This document shows, piece after piece, positions 34,386 to 43,088 of a DNA stretch of 64,000 nucleotides; position 1 is the first letter of the stretch; each line of letters starts with the position of its first letter. Under the pieces are notes generated by a model. That model was not told where the DNA came from. It saw nothing but the letters and a program-made list of their open reading frames with translations, and did no database searches. Source of the stretch: Alkalihalophilus pseudofirmus (GTDB lineage: Bacteria > Bacillota > Bacilli > Bacillales > Bacillaceae_D); contig NZ_CP117835.1 in assembly GCF_029094545.1 (NCBI RefSeq), positions 2,088,001 to 2,152,000 of the forward strand. Reading direction: 5' to 3'. The translations under genes were made by a program, and so were the position numbers.

Positions 34386-35984
34386 ATGAGTAAACCAACA
34401 CTAGATAATAAAACCCGGAATTATTTAACCGAATTACAATATACTGATGATTTTACCGTAGAAGATGTTAGGACAATTATTCATGAAAGATCTAAAAGTG
34501 ACTTATCAGATATTGATATGAGGGTTTACCATAGTAAAGATTTAAATATTGGAATAGAGTCAGGGTTTGATGGTTCTGCTATACACCTATATAACGAAGA
34601 TCAAAACATAAATGAAGTATACTATATTTTTCGTGGTACAGCGAAATTTGAGGATATCTATTATAATGCTGCTGGAATTGCCACGGCTTCTAACAATGAT
34701 CAAATAGAGGATGCGGGAGAATTTTTTAAAAAAGTACAAAATAAACTTTCAACAGTGAATCAAGAATTATATGGGGATGGTCATTCATTAGGGGGACATC
34801 TTATAACAAGTTTAGCATTGAATACAAAAGCTTTCTCTGATGTTAGAGGATTAAATGATGCCCCAATAAATGTTTTTCAGATGGCTACATACGATAGAGA
34901 ATTCAATAGATATTTGGTTAATCACACTGGAGAATTCGATACCAACAAAATAAAAGAAGAAACCATCACAGCCCTTGCTCGTGATTTCTACAAGGAACAA
35001 TCGAAAGTGATCAGCCACACTCGGGTTAAAGGTGATCCACTTTATTCGCAGAGCTTTCCTGGCAAATTGTACATTGGTGAGCAGATTCATTATATTGGCG
35101 ATTTAGAGACGAGGGATTTTCCAGACGTTGGGCAGTACCCGTTATCTAATTTGGCTAAATACTCTCCTGTTCTCACATTAGATAAGCTTAGGTATGAATC
35201 AAAGGTTGGTTCGTTGTTTTGGCTGGTGCGGGAAACGGATCAACGCTTTGGGAGTGAAGGTGTGGAGTACGTCATGAAGAACTGGCAGGATATTCTTCGC
35301 CGCTCAGCTGCCAGACCAGAGGGTCAAATAGCTTTAGGAGCTTCTGGTACGTATTTATTGTACACAGCTCAGCAAGCTCTGAGAAGTCCGGGGATCTTAT
35401 ACCAGTCTTATGAGGTTAAGTCCAATTGGCACCTTGTCCATAACCACACTTTAGATGCGCTTATTTCCTCTTACAATGAACAACATGATACTAAGCAAAC
35501 GATTTATCAAGTTCAAGATGTACTTTCTGGGGAGTATGTCCTTTTGAATAAACAGGACTTAAGGGAATTCGGGTTGCGTTATGAGCATGCGATTGAACAA
35601 AAATATCTTATCCTGCAAGAACTGAGGGCGTTCTTGCATCAAGAAATAGATGATTTGTATGATGAGGTCAAACGAGATTTAAATGCGAAAATGACCTCAC
35701 TTGAATCCTCTCCTGGCTCAATCGTATCCACACCGAAACGATCCTCAGGAGGTGTCCTGGGTGGAAGTTTGTCTGATTTTAGAACGTTAGATCGGATTGA
35801 GTTTGATCGTTCCTTTAAGCCTATGGATGAAGCGATTACCAATCCTGTAAATAATGTGATCAATCAAATCGAAAATGAGATTAATCACCTAGAATCCTTC
35901 GTATCGTCGTTTCAGGCGACTTATCTTGAAATGTTTGCAACAGATGAATCAATTGCCAGCTCAATCGGCACTTATGCGAGGTGA
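34386..35984 (+). CDS. Class-3-lipase-like protein with C-terminal helical domain (putative type VII secretion lipase effector)
   Basis: 532 aa. The N-terminal half has alpha/beta-hydrolase lipase features: oxyanion-type IFRGT (81-85) and the nucleophile elbow GHSLGG with Ser134; histidines in NWHLVHNHTLDAL (about 365) may complete the triad. From about residue 375 on the protein is helical and charged, ending in long amphipathic helices. There is no signal peptide. This order (lipase first, helical targeting domain last) is that of S. aureus TslA, secreted by the type VII system. Duplicated membrane-anchored proteins precede it and a small helical protein follows by 6 bp. The toxin role is inference. 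Confidence 0.7.
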   Translation: MSKPTLDNKTRNYLTELQYTDDFTVEDVRTIIHERSKSDLSDIDMRVYHSKDLNIGIESGFDGSAIHLYNEDQNINEVYYIFRGTAKFEDIYYNAAGIATASNNDQIEDAGEFFKKVQNKLSTVNQELYGDGHSLGGHLITSLALNTKAFSDVRGLNDAPINVFQMATYDREFNRYLVNHTGEFDTNKIKEETITALARDFYKEQSKVISHTRVKGDPLYSQSFPGKLYIGEQIHYIGDLETRDFPDVGQYPLSNLAKYSPVLTLDKLRYESKVGSLFWLVRETDQRFGSEGVEYVMKNWQDILRRSAARPEGQIALGASGTYLLYTAQQALRSPGILYQSYEVKSNWHLVHNHTLDALISSYNEQHDTKQTIYQVQDVLSGEYVLLNKQDLREFGLRYEHAIEQKYLILQELRAFLHQEIDDLYDEVKRDLNAKMTSLESSPGSIVSTPKRSSGGVLGGSLSDFRTLDRIEFDRSFKPMDEAITNPVNNVINQIENEINHLESFVSSFQATYLEMFATDESIASSIGTYAR

Positions 35985-35990
35985 ATCTAT

Positions 35991-36308
35991 ATGGTCTTTA
36001 GACGTACCCATACCTTTACCAATCATTCAAGTTCGCTTATAGACGAAAAAGCGAACCGGCTTAGAGCCTTAATTGAGCGAAATGAAGAAGCGAATCATAC
36101 GATTTATCAAGCAAAACAGCTGATTGAATCACAATCTGGTGAGTATATTGACTCCCTTTTAACCTTTTCCGATCAATATCAACGTATATCCACTCATACC
36201 AATCAAGAACATCTTTTATTCTCTGTGCCTGAATTTCAAATGAGGTCGCAGCATTTCTTTCAAAACGCACATAAGAGGCCATATTCGGTGTTTTATACGT
36301 ACGGCTAA
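35991..36308 (+). CDS. Small helical protein, putative partner/chaperone of the lipase-like effector
   Basis: 105 aa with GAGGTGAA seven bases before the ATG, starting 6 bp after the lipase-like gene. Residues 14-70 are predicted helical and strongly charged (DEKANRLRALIERNEEANHT), in the size range of WXG100-like or LXG-associated helical-hairpin partners. No WXG motif is present. The C-terminus is aromatic and basic. Pairing with the effector's C-terminal helices is a guess from position and size. Confidence 0.6.
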   Translation: MVFRRTHTFTNHSSSLIDEKANRLRALIERNEEANHTIYQAKQLIESQSGEYIDSLLTFSDQYQRISTHTNQEHLLFSVPEFQMRSQHFFQNAHKRPYSVFYTYG

Positions 36309-36339
36309 AAAAGGAACCTTCTAAGAAAGAGATTCCTTT

Positions 36340-36846
36340 TTACTGTTCTTCCTTTTCTATCACATCCGCTTGCCCTTCTGTTTCAACAACCGCAACTTCT
36401 TTTTTCACGTTTTCTTTTATATGCTGCACACCTTCAATTTGCTGCTTCTTAATCGTGACTTCATTTAATTGGACAGGATGTTTGCTGATATCTATTTCCT
36501 CTTCTTTCAATGGAATTCGTAACTCGTCCTCACTTCCCGCTTCGATCACCATCTCTTCTCGTCTAATCGGGACGGTAATGGTTTTTTTGTCTTCCACTAT
36601 TTCCTTGTGTATCTTCACTTCCCCTGTTTGTACGCGTTCTTTTTTTATATCCATTTCCTCTTCACGAAGCTGCATGGTTTGTGAATCAGAAACCTGCTTA
36701 CTTTCTGAGGATGATTTTTTCTTATACCATGTGCCCACGATCCCCCCGACAATAGCTCCAAAAATGGCTCCAGTCGCGACTGTCATATTCAAAAGTAAAC
36801 TTAGGAGTCCTCCTACAACTGCTCCACTGATGATAAACATACCCAT
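36340..36846 (-). CDS. DUF2382 (YsnF/AvaK-type) stress protein with N-terminal glycine-zipper membrane segment
   Basis: 168 aa from the ATG at 36844-36846 (AGGAGG seven bases upstream). A glycine-rich hydrophobic hairpin (about residues 3-40) anchors it. Then come two-and-a-half DUF2382-type repeats of the form LREEEMDIKKERVQTGEV, IHKEIVEDKKTITVPIRREE and LKEEEIDISKHPVQLNEV. These proteins are linked to general stress and envelope conditions in Bacillus, but the biochemical role is unknown. A second DUF2382 gene, frameshifted, is just upstream. Confidence 0.85.
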   Translation of the reverse strand: MGMFIISGAVVGGLLSLLLNMTVATGAIFGAIVGGIVGTWYKKKSSSESKQVSDSQTMQLREEEMDIKKERVQTGEVKIHKEIVEDKKTITVPIRREEMVIEAGSEDELRIPLKEEEIDISKHPVQLNEVTIKKQQIEGVQHIKENVKKEVAVVETEGQADVIEKEEQ

Positions 36847-36902
36847 TGACATGCCTCCTGCAACATATTTGGCTATAGTTTAGCCTATTTTTATATCAAA
36901 AA

Positions 36903-36930
36903 TCCCTACTTAACTTAAGCTAAGTAGGGA
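36903..36930. terminator. Bidirectional terminator between the two DUF2382 genes
   Basis: TCCCTACTTA pairs with TAAGTAGGGA around an 8-nt loop, with A/T runs on both sides. Confidence 0.7.
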
Positions 36931-36947
36931 AAAAAGAGAGTGACTAA

Positions 36948-37414
36948 CTAATCCTCATTAATCACTTCTGCATCTCCATGTTTTTCAACTTCAGCCACTT
37001 CTTTATGAAGGACATCATGCACCTGCTCGGTTTCCTCAACTGAGCGTTTGTGAGCTGTTACTTCACCTGTGACGACAATGTGTTTTTCTACATCTACTCT
37101 TTCAGCAGTTACAGGTATATGCATCGTCTCTTCTGCAGAAATAGGTTCTTCAGTTGGTTCATGGTCAACTGCTCTTTGTTCAATATGACTTGATCATGTG
37201 ATACAGGAACATTCACTTCTTTTTCTTCCTCAACAATTTCCTTGTGAAGCTCGACATCGCCTGTTTCCACACGGTGTTTATGGATATCCAATTCTTCTTC
37301 ACGTAGATCTAGGTGTGCCTCGTTCGCAAATTCTGTATCTTGCCCTTCCTTACGAACTTGTCTTTGTTTGTCTTTGTTTTGTTCTGGCTCTTCAAATAGG
37401 TCAAAAAATCCCAT
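36948..37414 (-). pseudogene. DUF2382 protein gene with a 1-nt deletion
   Basis: The frame starts well (GGGGAGG, then MGFFDLFEEPEQ) and encodes DUF2382 sequence (LREEELDIHKHRVETGDV, ELHKEIVEEEKEVNVPVSHD) up to about 37190. It then leaves the family pattern and stops at 37109. In another frame the domain continues from 37180 to the TAG at 36948 (RAVDHEPTEEPISAEETMHI, then VEKHIVVTGEVTAHKRSVEE). GTCATATTGAA (37189-37179) appears to lack one A relative to the expected V-I-I-E coding. The repaired length would be about 155 residues. Confidence 0.78.
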
Positions 37415-37536
37415 GCTGCATACCTCCCCAAAAGTGTGTGGATCAAACGTACATAAGTATTGTGACCTCTCGCGCAGGAACTATGCTTGGAAAAAAGTCC
37501 TTTGAGCGGTTGATACACCTATTGAAAAAATGGACT

Positions 37537-37566
37537 TTGTCACCTACATCCGGTTGGCTGTATACA
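37537..37566 (+). promoter_or_regulatory. Sigma-A-like promoter
   Basis: TTGTCA (37537-37542), 18 bp, TATACA (37561-37566), about 57 bp before the small gene at 37623. Confidence 0.4.
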
Positions 37567-37622
37567 TATATTCCATATAGGAAACAATGGAGAGGACAAG
37601 CAAAGGGCAGGAGGGTTTTCGT

Positions 37623-37727
37623 TTGAGTAAATCAGAATCATCAAAGCAGATGGAACAAATGATGAATGAGATGAAACGCCGTAATGAAGAAGCAAAAAAC
37701 AAAGCGAGCGAAGCATTAGGCAAATAA
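37623..37727 (+). CDS. Very small hydrophilic protein (34 aa)
   Basis: A TTG start has GGAGGG at eight bases. The peptide is all charged and helical (SKQMEQMMNEMKRRNEEAKN) with no hydrophobic segment. Size and composition fit sporulation-type or RNA-associated micro-proteins, but I cannot name it. It ends inside a terminator stem shared with the convergent gene at 37737. Confidence 0.55.
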   Translation: MSKSESSKQMEQMMNEMKRRNEEAKNKASEALGK

Positions 37728-37751
37728 AAGCTGACACTATGTGCCAGCTTT
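37728..37751. terminator. Shared terminator of two convergent small genes
   Basis: AAGCTGACA and the inverted TGTGCCAGCTT pair imperfectly and T5 follows on the plus strand. The minus-strand gene's stop codon lies inside the stem. Confidence 0.55.
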
Positions 37752-37898
37752 TTCTATTCGCTTATCGGCTTGTCCTTCATTCTTTTCTAAGGCTTGAAGC
37801 GCTTGTTCTCGCACTTGTTTGTTTTTTAATTTACGCTTATTCAAATAATGGTTAGAAAGTTGTTTGGAGTAGGGTTTCATCGTAGAGGCTTGTCTCAT
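37737..37898 (-). CDS. Small basic protein (53 aa), unknown function
   Basis: AAGGGG lies eight bases before the ATG. The peptide is strongly basic and helical (NKRKLKNKQVREQALQALEK), without a membrane segment. It may bind nucleic acid or be a spore-type peptide; unassigned. It is convergent with the 34-aa gene, and 16 bp past the stop of the upstream membrane-protein gene. Confidence 0.55.
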   Translation of the reverse strand: MRQASTMKPYSKQLSNHYLNKRKLKNKQVREQALQALEKNEGQADKRIEKAGT

Positions 37899-37914
37899 TT
37901 TAGCGCACCCCTTT

Positions 37915-39000
37915 CTATTGGGTAGTAGAGTGAGGTGAAAATTTATTTAACAATTCGCAGCAGATCCATAACAGCTCTTGCGTTATGGTTACATTCAGCT
38001 TACCAGCTTCCTCTGAATGGTTCAATTTATGTCGGTTCGATTGATCTAGATGAAGAGAAATAATCCATTCCGTTCCATCTTGTAGCGTTCTTTTCCATGA
38101 AATAAAATCAGTGAGAATGAGCGGATTTTCTTGAGTTTTATCGATCGACATCACGTATTTATTTTTACCCTCGCTTAGAGGGATAGAAACATCAAGCTCT
38201 GCTTTATTCAAACCATAGGAATCAATAAAAGTTAAGTGGTCTTCATTTACTTTATATAAAGAATAATTGACACCAAAGTCAAGATTATCTAAGTTAAATT
38301 GATCGGTAACGAGAAGGTTCAGCTTTGCTTTTAATTGAAAAAGAAAGTCGATTAACAGATCATACTTTTCTCTGAATAAATCTGCCGAATCTTCTGTCTC
38401 TTCAAGTTGGACGAGCAGTGATTCAATCGCTTCATTTTTAAATTGGATTGCCTCTTCTAGCTTCTTCACTAAGCTTTCATATCCGCCTTGACCATCTGGC
38501 TCCGAGCCTTTAGCTTCTTCTATTTCTTTTATAATATCTGCACGCAGCCTGTCAATAAAGTCTAATTCCTTGGCAAGTGCAATCAAGGAACGATATTCAA
38601 TCTGACGTCTTCGTTCAAATACCTCAATATGAAACAGGTCGCTTTCAATCCTGCTCATTTCATTTAAGGTAAGCGTTCGAATGTATAAAAACGTGAGTGC
38701 GAATGCCGCGCCACCTAGCAGCATAAGAGAGCTTAGGGGCAGACCGACAATATGCTCAAATGCACTTGTTGTTTCGTAGATAAAGTAGCTAGGAATAAGA
38801 ATGAATATGATGCTTAAAATGCCTTGAAGAGATAAAAGCAGCTGGACTTTCCGAAATAGCATTATGAACGCATTTTTGGTCATAAGCGCCCAGGTGAGCT
38901 TTTGATGTGTTTTTGAATGATTATAGAGAATATTCAGCAGGTCATTTAACTCTTTTGATAGGACAGATAACTTTGATTTGATTTTCTCTCCTCGCATCAT
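37915..39000 (-). CDS. Two-helix membrane protein with coiled coil and GAF-like C-terminal region
   Basis: About 361 aa, taking the ATG at 38998-39000 (G-run upstream; longer in-frame starts exist up to 39063). Two hydrophobic helices (about residues 52-72 and 86-107) are followed by a charged coiled coil (about 150-230). A C-terminal domain of about 130 residues follows, whose strands (FGVNYSLYKVNEDHLTFIDS, IPLSEGKNKYVMS) look GAF-like. I find no enzymatic motif. It could be a sensor or a scaffold at the membrane; the family is not recognised. Confidence 0.6.
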   Translation of the reverse strand: MMRGEKIKSKLSVLSKELNDLLNILYNHSKTHQKLTWALMTKNAFIMLFRKVQLLLSLQGILSIIFILIPSYFIYETTSAFEHIVGLPLSSLMLLGGAAFALTFLYIRTLTLNEMSRIESDLFHIEVFERRRQIEYRSLIALAKELDFIDRLRADIIKEIEEAKGSEPDGQGGYESLVKKLEEAIQFKNEAIESLLVQLEETEDSADLFREKYDLLIDFLFQLKAKLNLLVTDQFNLDNLDFGVNYSLYKVNEDHLTFIDSYGLNKAELDVSIPLSEGKNKYVMSIDKTQENPLILTDFISWKRTLQDGTEWIISLHLDQSNRHKLNHSEEAGKLNVTITQELLWICCELLNKFSPHSTTQ

Positions 39001-39180
39001 GCCCCCCTTTTTCCTCAACATTCCTTTTTGTAAATTATACCAAAAAGATTTGGTTTTTAGCACCTTACGGCTTGATTCAGTACTTTTTACCTCCTTCTAT
39101 CTTTTTTCCAAATTACTTTTGCTCTAGTTGTTTTTGGGGTAAATAAGTGGAAGATCTTGTTATAAGTTAGGAGTGTCAAA

Positions 39181-39999
39181 ATGAGCAATATGTATCGTTT
39201 AATTGGAATCTTTGCTGCCTCTATAGTGCTTGGCTTTGCGTTTAATTTATTCCTCTTGCCGCATGAAGTGTTAACGGGCGGCGTCACTGGTCTTGCCATG
39301 GTATTTGGCTTACTTACACCTATTAATGCGGGGATATGGATCTTTGTCTTAAATATTCCGATCTTCATTTTAGGCTGGCTTGGGCTTGGTAAAACGTTTA
39401 TTGCAAACAGCGTATTTTCAGTAGTTGTAACGTCAATTTCTATGCTTTATATTCCGGTTGTCCAAGTTACAGAAGATGCCTTATTATCGTCGGTGTTTGG
39501 AGGCGTGATTGCAGGTGCTGCGATCGGATTTATCATTCGTTTTTATGGATCAACAGGCGGCTTTGACGTCATTGGACTTATACTTACGAAAAAGCGCGAT
39601 GTTCCACTTGGCGCGTTAATATTCGCATTAAATAGTATTGTTGTGTTTATTTCAGGCTTTGTCTTTGCTTGGGATTTAGCCCTATATACCATGGCATCCA
39701 TCTATATAACAGGGCTCGTTATCGACCGTATTCATACCCGCCATATCAAACTTAGCCTTGTCGTGGTGACGAGCCGGGAAGATGAGTTAAAGGAAGCGCT
39801 GCTTAAAAACCTGTATCGCGGAATCACCGTGATGGAAGGAGAAGGCGCGTATTCGAAAGCGAAATTGCAAGTTCTCTATACGGTTATTTCTCGCTATGAG
39901 TTAGCGATCATTAAGCCGATCATAAAAGAAGTTGACCCTAATGCGTTTGTGAGCATAAATGAGACAATGGAAGTGCTGGGGAATTTCAGGAGAGGATAA
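39181..39999 (+). CDS. YitT family membrane protein
   Basis: 272 aa. Five or six transmembrane helices (about 1-170) carry the family block LLPHEVLTGGVTGLAMVFGL and GSTGGFDVIGL. The C-terminal DUF2179 domain has RGITVMEGEGAYSKAKLQVL. The family is widespread in Firmicutes and its transport substrate is not established. AGGAG lies upstream of the ATG. Monocistronic with its own terminator. Confidence 0.92.
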   Translation: MSNMYRLIGIFAASIVLGFAFNLFLLPHEVLTGGVTGLAMVFGLLTPINAGIWIFVLNIPIFILGWLGLGKTFIANSVFSVVVTSISMLYIPVVQVTEDALLSSVFGGVIAGAAIGFIIRFYGSTGGFDVIGLILTKKRDVPLGALIFALNSIVVFISGFVFAWDLALYTMASIYITGLVIDRIHTRHIKLSLVVVTSREDELKEALLKNLYRGITVMEGEGAYSKAKLQVLYTVISRYELAIIKPIIKEVDPNAFVSINETMEVLGNFRRG

Positions 40000-40028
40000 G
40001 GACTTGTTTTATAAGTGTTGGTCACTAG

Positions 40029-40053
40029 AAGAGGTGCTCTCGGCACCTCTTTT
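40029..40053 (+). terminator. Rho-independent terminator of the yitT-like gene
   Basis: AGAGGTGC, TCTCG, GCACCTCT, then TTTT. Confidence 0.8.
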
Positions 40054-40062
40054 AGTGAAATC

Positions 40063-40893
40063 CTATGGTGATTGATTGTGACTATTACTTGGCATGGCTG
40101 CTTCCTTTACACTATTTATATTCCAAGAAATGATTGTCGTATTATCTTTAACATTATGATCACGGAGTTCGTCAAATATCGAACGAATAACGCTTTGATC
40201 ATCGTTACAATTCTTAAAAGAGTTATATAGTTTTAACGGATTTGAGTATGGTTCGTTTGGACATTCAATTAAACCATCCGTTGTGACTAAAATCCGATTC
40301 TCTCCTTTTCTTAACTCATGTATTCCGACACTATAACAAGGTACATCACCCTCAAAAGTATTCACTTTCCCGATCCATTGATAAAAATGTCTTTGATTTA
40401 ATTGATATTGACCGAGTGCAGCTAATTCTTTGTGAAACAAATACAGCACACAGTCCCCAACCGAAAACCACCAGACATACTTATCTTTTCTTGCCACAAT
40501 TAAACAAGACGTTTCACCTTGGACTTTAGAACAAGCAGATCGAAAGTCGCTTGATTGAAACAAGATTAGTATGTTTTCTTCCAATCTTTTAAATGTGTGA
40601 TGGGTGGTCTGTAGGAATAATAGTTTGGTGAGTTGCGACCGTCGCTGATTGAATTCTGTGACGATAAGTTCTGCACTCTCTGCTGTATGGTGAGCATCCA
40701 AAATAATCATAAATTCCCAATCTTCCTTTTCACTAAACCAGACGAGACAGCCATCTTCATTTTTCGATTGGCCTGCTTTCGAATGACCACCATATCTCCC
40801 TACAATGATATGATTGAGTGTAAAAGTGTGAGGGTTGTCGATAAAGTGTTCTTCACTGCCTACCCAGCTGAACTCATTCCTATCGTTACTCAT
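40063..40893 (-). CDS. PP2C-like serine/threonine phosphatase with altered metal motif
   Basis: 276 aa. PP2C/PPM features are in order: GQSKNEDGCLVW (E46/D47), the strand MIILDAHHT in the place of the canonical DGHGG (D66 kept, G-H-G changed), VGDCVLYLF, VTTDGLIECPN and DNTTIISWN at the end. The aspartates for the metal centre are mostly present, so activity is plausible. The DAHH variant is unusual, though it is known in some bacterial PPM members. It overlaps the upstream HIT gene by 8 bp. Substrate unknown. Confidence 0.8.
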   Translation of the reverse strand: MSNDRNEFSWVGSEEHFIDNPHTFTLNHIIVGRYGGHSKAGQSKNEDGCLVWFSEKEDWEFMIILDAHHTAESAELIVTEFNQRRSQLTKLLFLQTTHHTFKRLEENILILFQSSDFRSACSKVQGETSCLIVARKDKYVWWFSVGDCVLYLFHKELAALGQYQLNQRHFYQWIGKVNTFEGDVPCYSVGIHELRKGENRILVTTDGLIECPNEPYSNPLKLYNSFKNCNDDQSVIRSIFDELRDHNVKDNTTIISWNINSVKEAAMPSNSHNQSP

Positions 40894-41338
40894 TTGTATG
40901 GTTCTCTAAATACGTTTTTATACGGTTACAAAGCTGAATGACCTCTTCATTGTCCCCCATAGGAGCCTCTTCCCACTCATAAACTGCATTTGGCCCCCAA
41001 TGTTCTTTAGGAGTGTTGGGATAACGAGGAACAAGATGCATATGAAGATGGGGAACAGCATCGCCCATCACATAAGAATAGATATGCTCGGCATTCTCGC
41101 TTTCTATCAGAGCTTTACTCACTCGTGCGGTGATCATGCCAAATGCTTTAGCTTCTTCCATATTCATATCACCAAGCGTTGGGACATGTCTTTTTAAATC
41201 AATCATGATATGACCTAAGTAATTGGGATCTCCATTTCGATCAATATGACCTACATACACATAATCATCCTTATAAATCATTACTCCCGAGGTTTGGATT
41301 GAATTAGAGTGTTTTTGGCAGATAAAACAATCGTTCAT
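40886..41338 (-). CDS. HIT-family nucleotide-binding protein
   Basis: 150 aa. The histidine triad is PHLHMHLVPRYP near the middle-to-end; a CFICQKH start gives an N-terminal CxxC. HIT proteins hydrolyse nucleotide phosphoramidates, dinucleoside polyphosphates or AMP-linked compounds. GGAGG precedes the ATG. Overlap with the PP2C-like gene suggests cotranscription. Confidence 0.9.
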   Translation of the reverse strand: MNDCFICQKHSNSIQTSGVMIYKDDYVYVGHIDRNGDPNYLGHIMIDLKRHVPTLGDMNMEEAKAFGMITARVSKALIESENAEHIYSYVMGDAVPHLHMHLVPRYPNTPKEHWGPNAVYEWEEAPMGDNEEVIQLCNRIKTYLENHTNE

Positions 41339-41377
41339 GTCACGCCTCCATTTAAAAGAATATTGCTAATGAAACCG

Positions 41378-42877
41378 TTAGTGGGCTCTTAAGTTTGTCT
41401 TTAACACTTTCCCGCTTGCATTCCTTGGTAAGCTCTCGATACGTTCAATTTCTTTTGGCAGCTTATAAGGAGCAAGTCTCTTTTTGCAGAAGTGCAGAAT
41501 CTCTTCTTCTTCCAAATCAACCCCTTCTTTCAAAACCACAAAAGCTTTTGGTACCTCTCCTAATACTTCGTCTGGGACACCGACCACTGCGGCCTCTAGA
41601 AGCTCAGGTATTTCATATAAAACCTCTTCCACCTCAACAGGATACACATTCTCCCCGCCCCGGATGATCATATCTTTTTTTCGGTCCACGATATAGAGAA
41701 GACCATCTTTATCCAAACGGCCTAAATCGCCGCTGTAGAGCCAGCCGTCTTTTATCGTCGCATTTGTTGTTTCTTCATTTTTTAAATAGCCTTTCATCAC
41801 TTGAGGGCCTTTGACAATAATTTCTCCTACTTCTCCAACATGAACAGGTTCACCCATTTCATCAACGACTCGAATTTCCGTTTGAGGTAAAGCTTCTCCC
41901 ACCGAGCCTACTTTATCAAGGGCATAATGGTCTTTTAGGGTCGATGCCGCTGGGGAGTTTTCTGTTTGACCATATAAATTTTGAACTTTAATAGCAGGAA
42001 AAAGTGCTTTTACTTTTCTTACTAACTCATAAGGCATAGGTGCTGCTCCGTATGTGAATAATCGCAGATGAGATAAATCTAAAGTAGACATCTTAGGGGT
42101 ATTGAGCAGGATGCTGTACATAGCTGGGACGCCAAAGAAAATGGTTACCTTCTCCTTTTCCATCGTTTGAAGCGCTTGGTCAGGAGAGAAGCCTTCTTCG
42201 ATTATGATCGTTCCCCCTGCATAGATCACTGGTAAACTAAACACATTACTTGCTGCACAGTGAAAGAGAGGTGCGACAATATGCATTCGATCCTCACTTG
42301 TAATGTCCATCGCTTCCATCCATATGTTTGTAGAGGCTTTGATATTGTCTGCTGATAGCATGACGCCTTTAGGTTTACCTGTAGTCCCTGAAGTGTAGAA
42401 GACAACTGCCGTTTCCTCACCTTGGTTATCATTTTTTTGAACAGGCAGCTCGGGCCCTCTTAAAATATCAGCTAATGAATGATCATCCTTGCCAACGATG
42501 ATCAGGTCATTCATTTTGGAAGTTGTCTCTTTTAACTCATCAACAACAGATTGATAGCGTTCATCATAAATAAGAGCTTTAGCTTCAGAGTGAGTGAAGA
42601 TATAGTCGATCTCAGCGGCAGTCAATTTCGTATTAACAGGTAAAATGGTAAACCCGCCAATCTGACAAGCATAATAGCATACTAGAAAATAATCGGAGTT
42701 TGGTAAATAAACGGCAATAATATCTTCTTTTTGGTACCCTTTCGCTTGGAAGTATCCCGCTAAGTTTTTTGCTTGTTTATAAAACTCTGCGTACGTCGTA
42801 TCTCGGTTGTTAAAAGTAGTGATCACTTTCTCTGGGTTCATCTCTGCGCATAAGGCTAATTTTTCTGATATGTTCAT
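41378..42877 (-). CDS. AMP-dependent acyl-CoA synthetase (fatty-acid--CoA ligase)
   Basis: 499 aa. It adenylates a carboxylic acid and transfers it to CoA. Motifs: YTSGTTGKPKGVM (P-loop-like), YGQTENSP, GWLYSGDLGRLD, the hinge DRKKDMIIRGGENVYP, and the catalytic Lys in PRNASGKVLK at the C-terminus. The length is that of medium/long-chain ligases. GAAGAGGGG precedes the ATG. It is a single gene between HIT and the MurNAc operon; the acid specificity is not evident. Confidence 0.9.
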   Translation of the reverse strand: MNISEKLALCAEMNPEKVITTFNNRDTTYAEFYKQAKNLAGYFQAKGYQKEDIIAVYLPNSDYFLVCYYACQIGGFTILPVNTKLTAAEIDYIFTHSEAKALIYDERYQSVVDELKETTSKMNDLIIVGKDDHSLADILRGPELPVQKNDNQGEETAVVFYTSGTTGKPKGVMLSADNIKASTNIWMEAMDITSEDRMHIVAPLFHCAASNVFSLPVIYAGGTIIIEEGFSPDQALQTMEKEKVTIFFGVPAMYSILLNTPKMSTLDLSHLRLFTYGAAPMPYELVRKVKALFPAIKVQNLYGQTENSPAASTLKDHYALDKVGSVGEALPQTEIRVVDEMGEPVHVGEVGEIIVKGPQVMKGYLKNEETTNATIKDGWLYSGDLGRLDKDGLLYIVDRKKDMIIRGGENVYPVEVEEVLYEIPELLEAAVVGVPDEVLGEVPKAFVVLKEGVDLEEEEILHFCKKRLAPYKLPKEIERIESLPRNASGKVLKTNLRAH

Positions 42878-43047
42878 TATTTAACCCCTCTTCCCTGTAT
42901 AGTATGAAACCTAATGTTCGGGTACCATTTGTAACATACGTCGAGTTGATTTTATGATCTTATCCCCTTCACTATTAGACTTCTCTTTTTGTAAGGGTAA
43001 TCCTTTGTCCTCAGACATTTTTTTGCAAATCAGGACCATATAAAGCA

Positions 43048-43078
43048 AAGAACTTGAGGATCCTCACCTCAAGTTCTT
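43048..43078 (-). terminator. Terminator of the MurNAc-recycling operon
   Basis: AAGAACTTGAGG pairs perfectly with its complement around a 7-nt loop, 10 bp beyond the namZ stop. Confidence 0.75.
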
Positions 43079-43088
43079 AACACACTCC

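Noticed and set aside
37198-37626. Plus-strand open frame of 142 codons opposite the DUF2382 gene
   Set aside because: It is antisense to DUF2382 coding sequence, has no RBS and its translation is low-complexity Leu/Cys/His without a family pattern.
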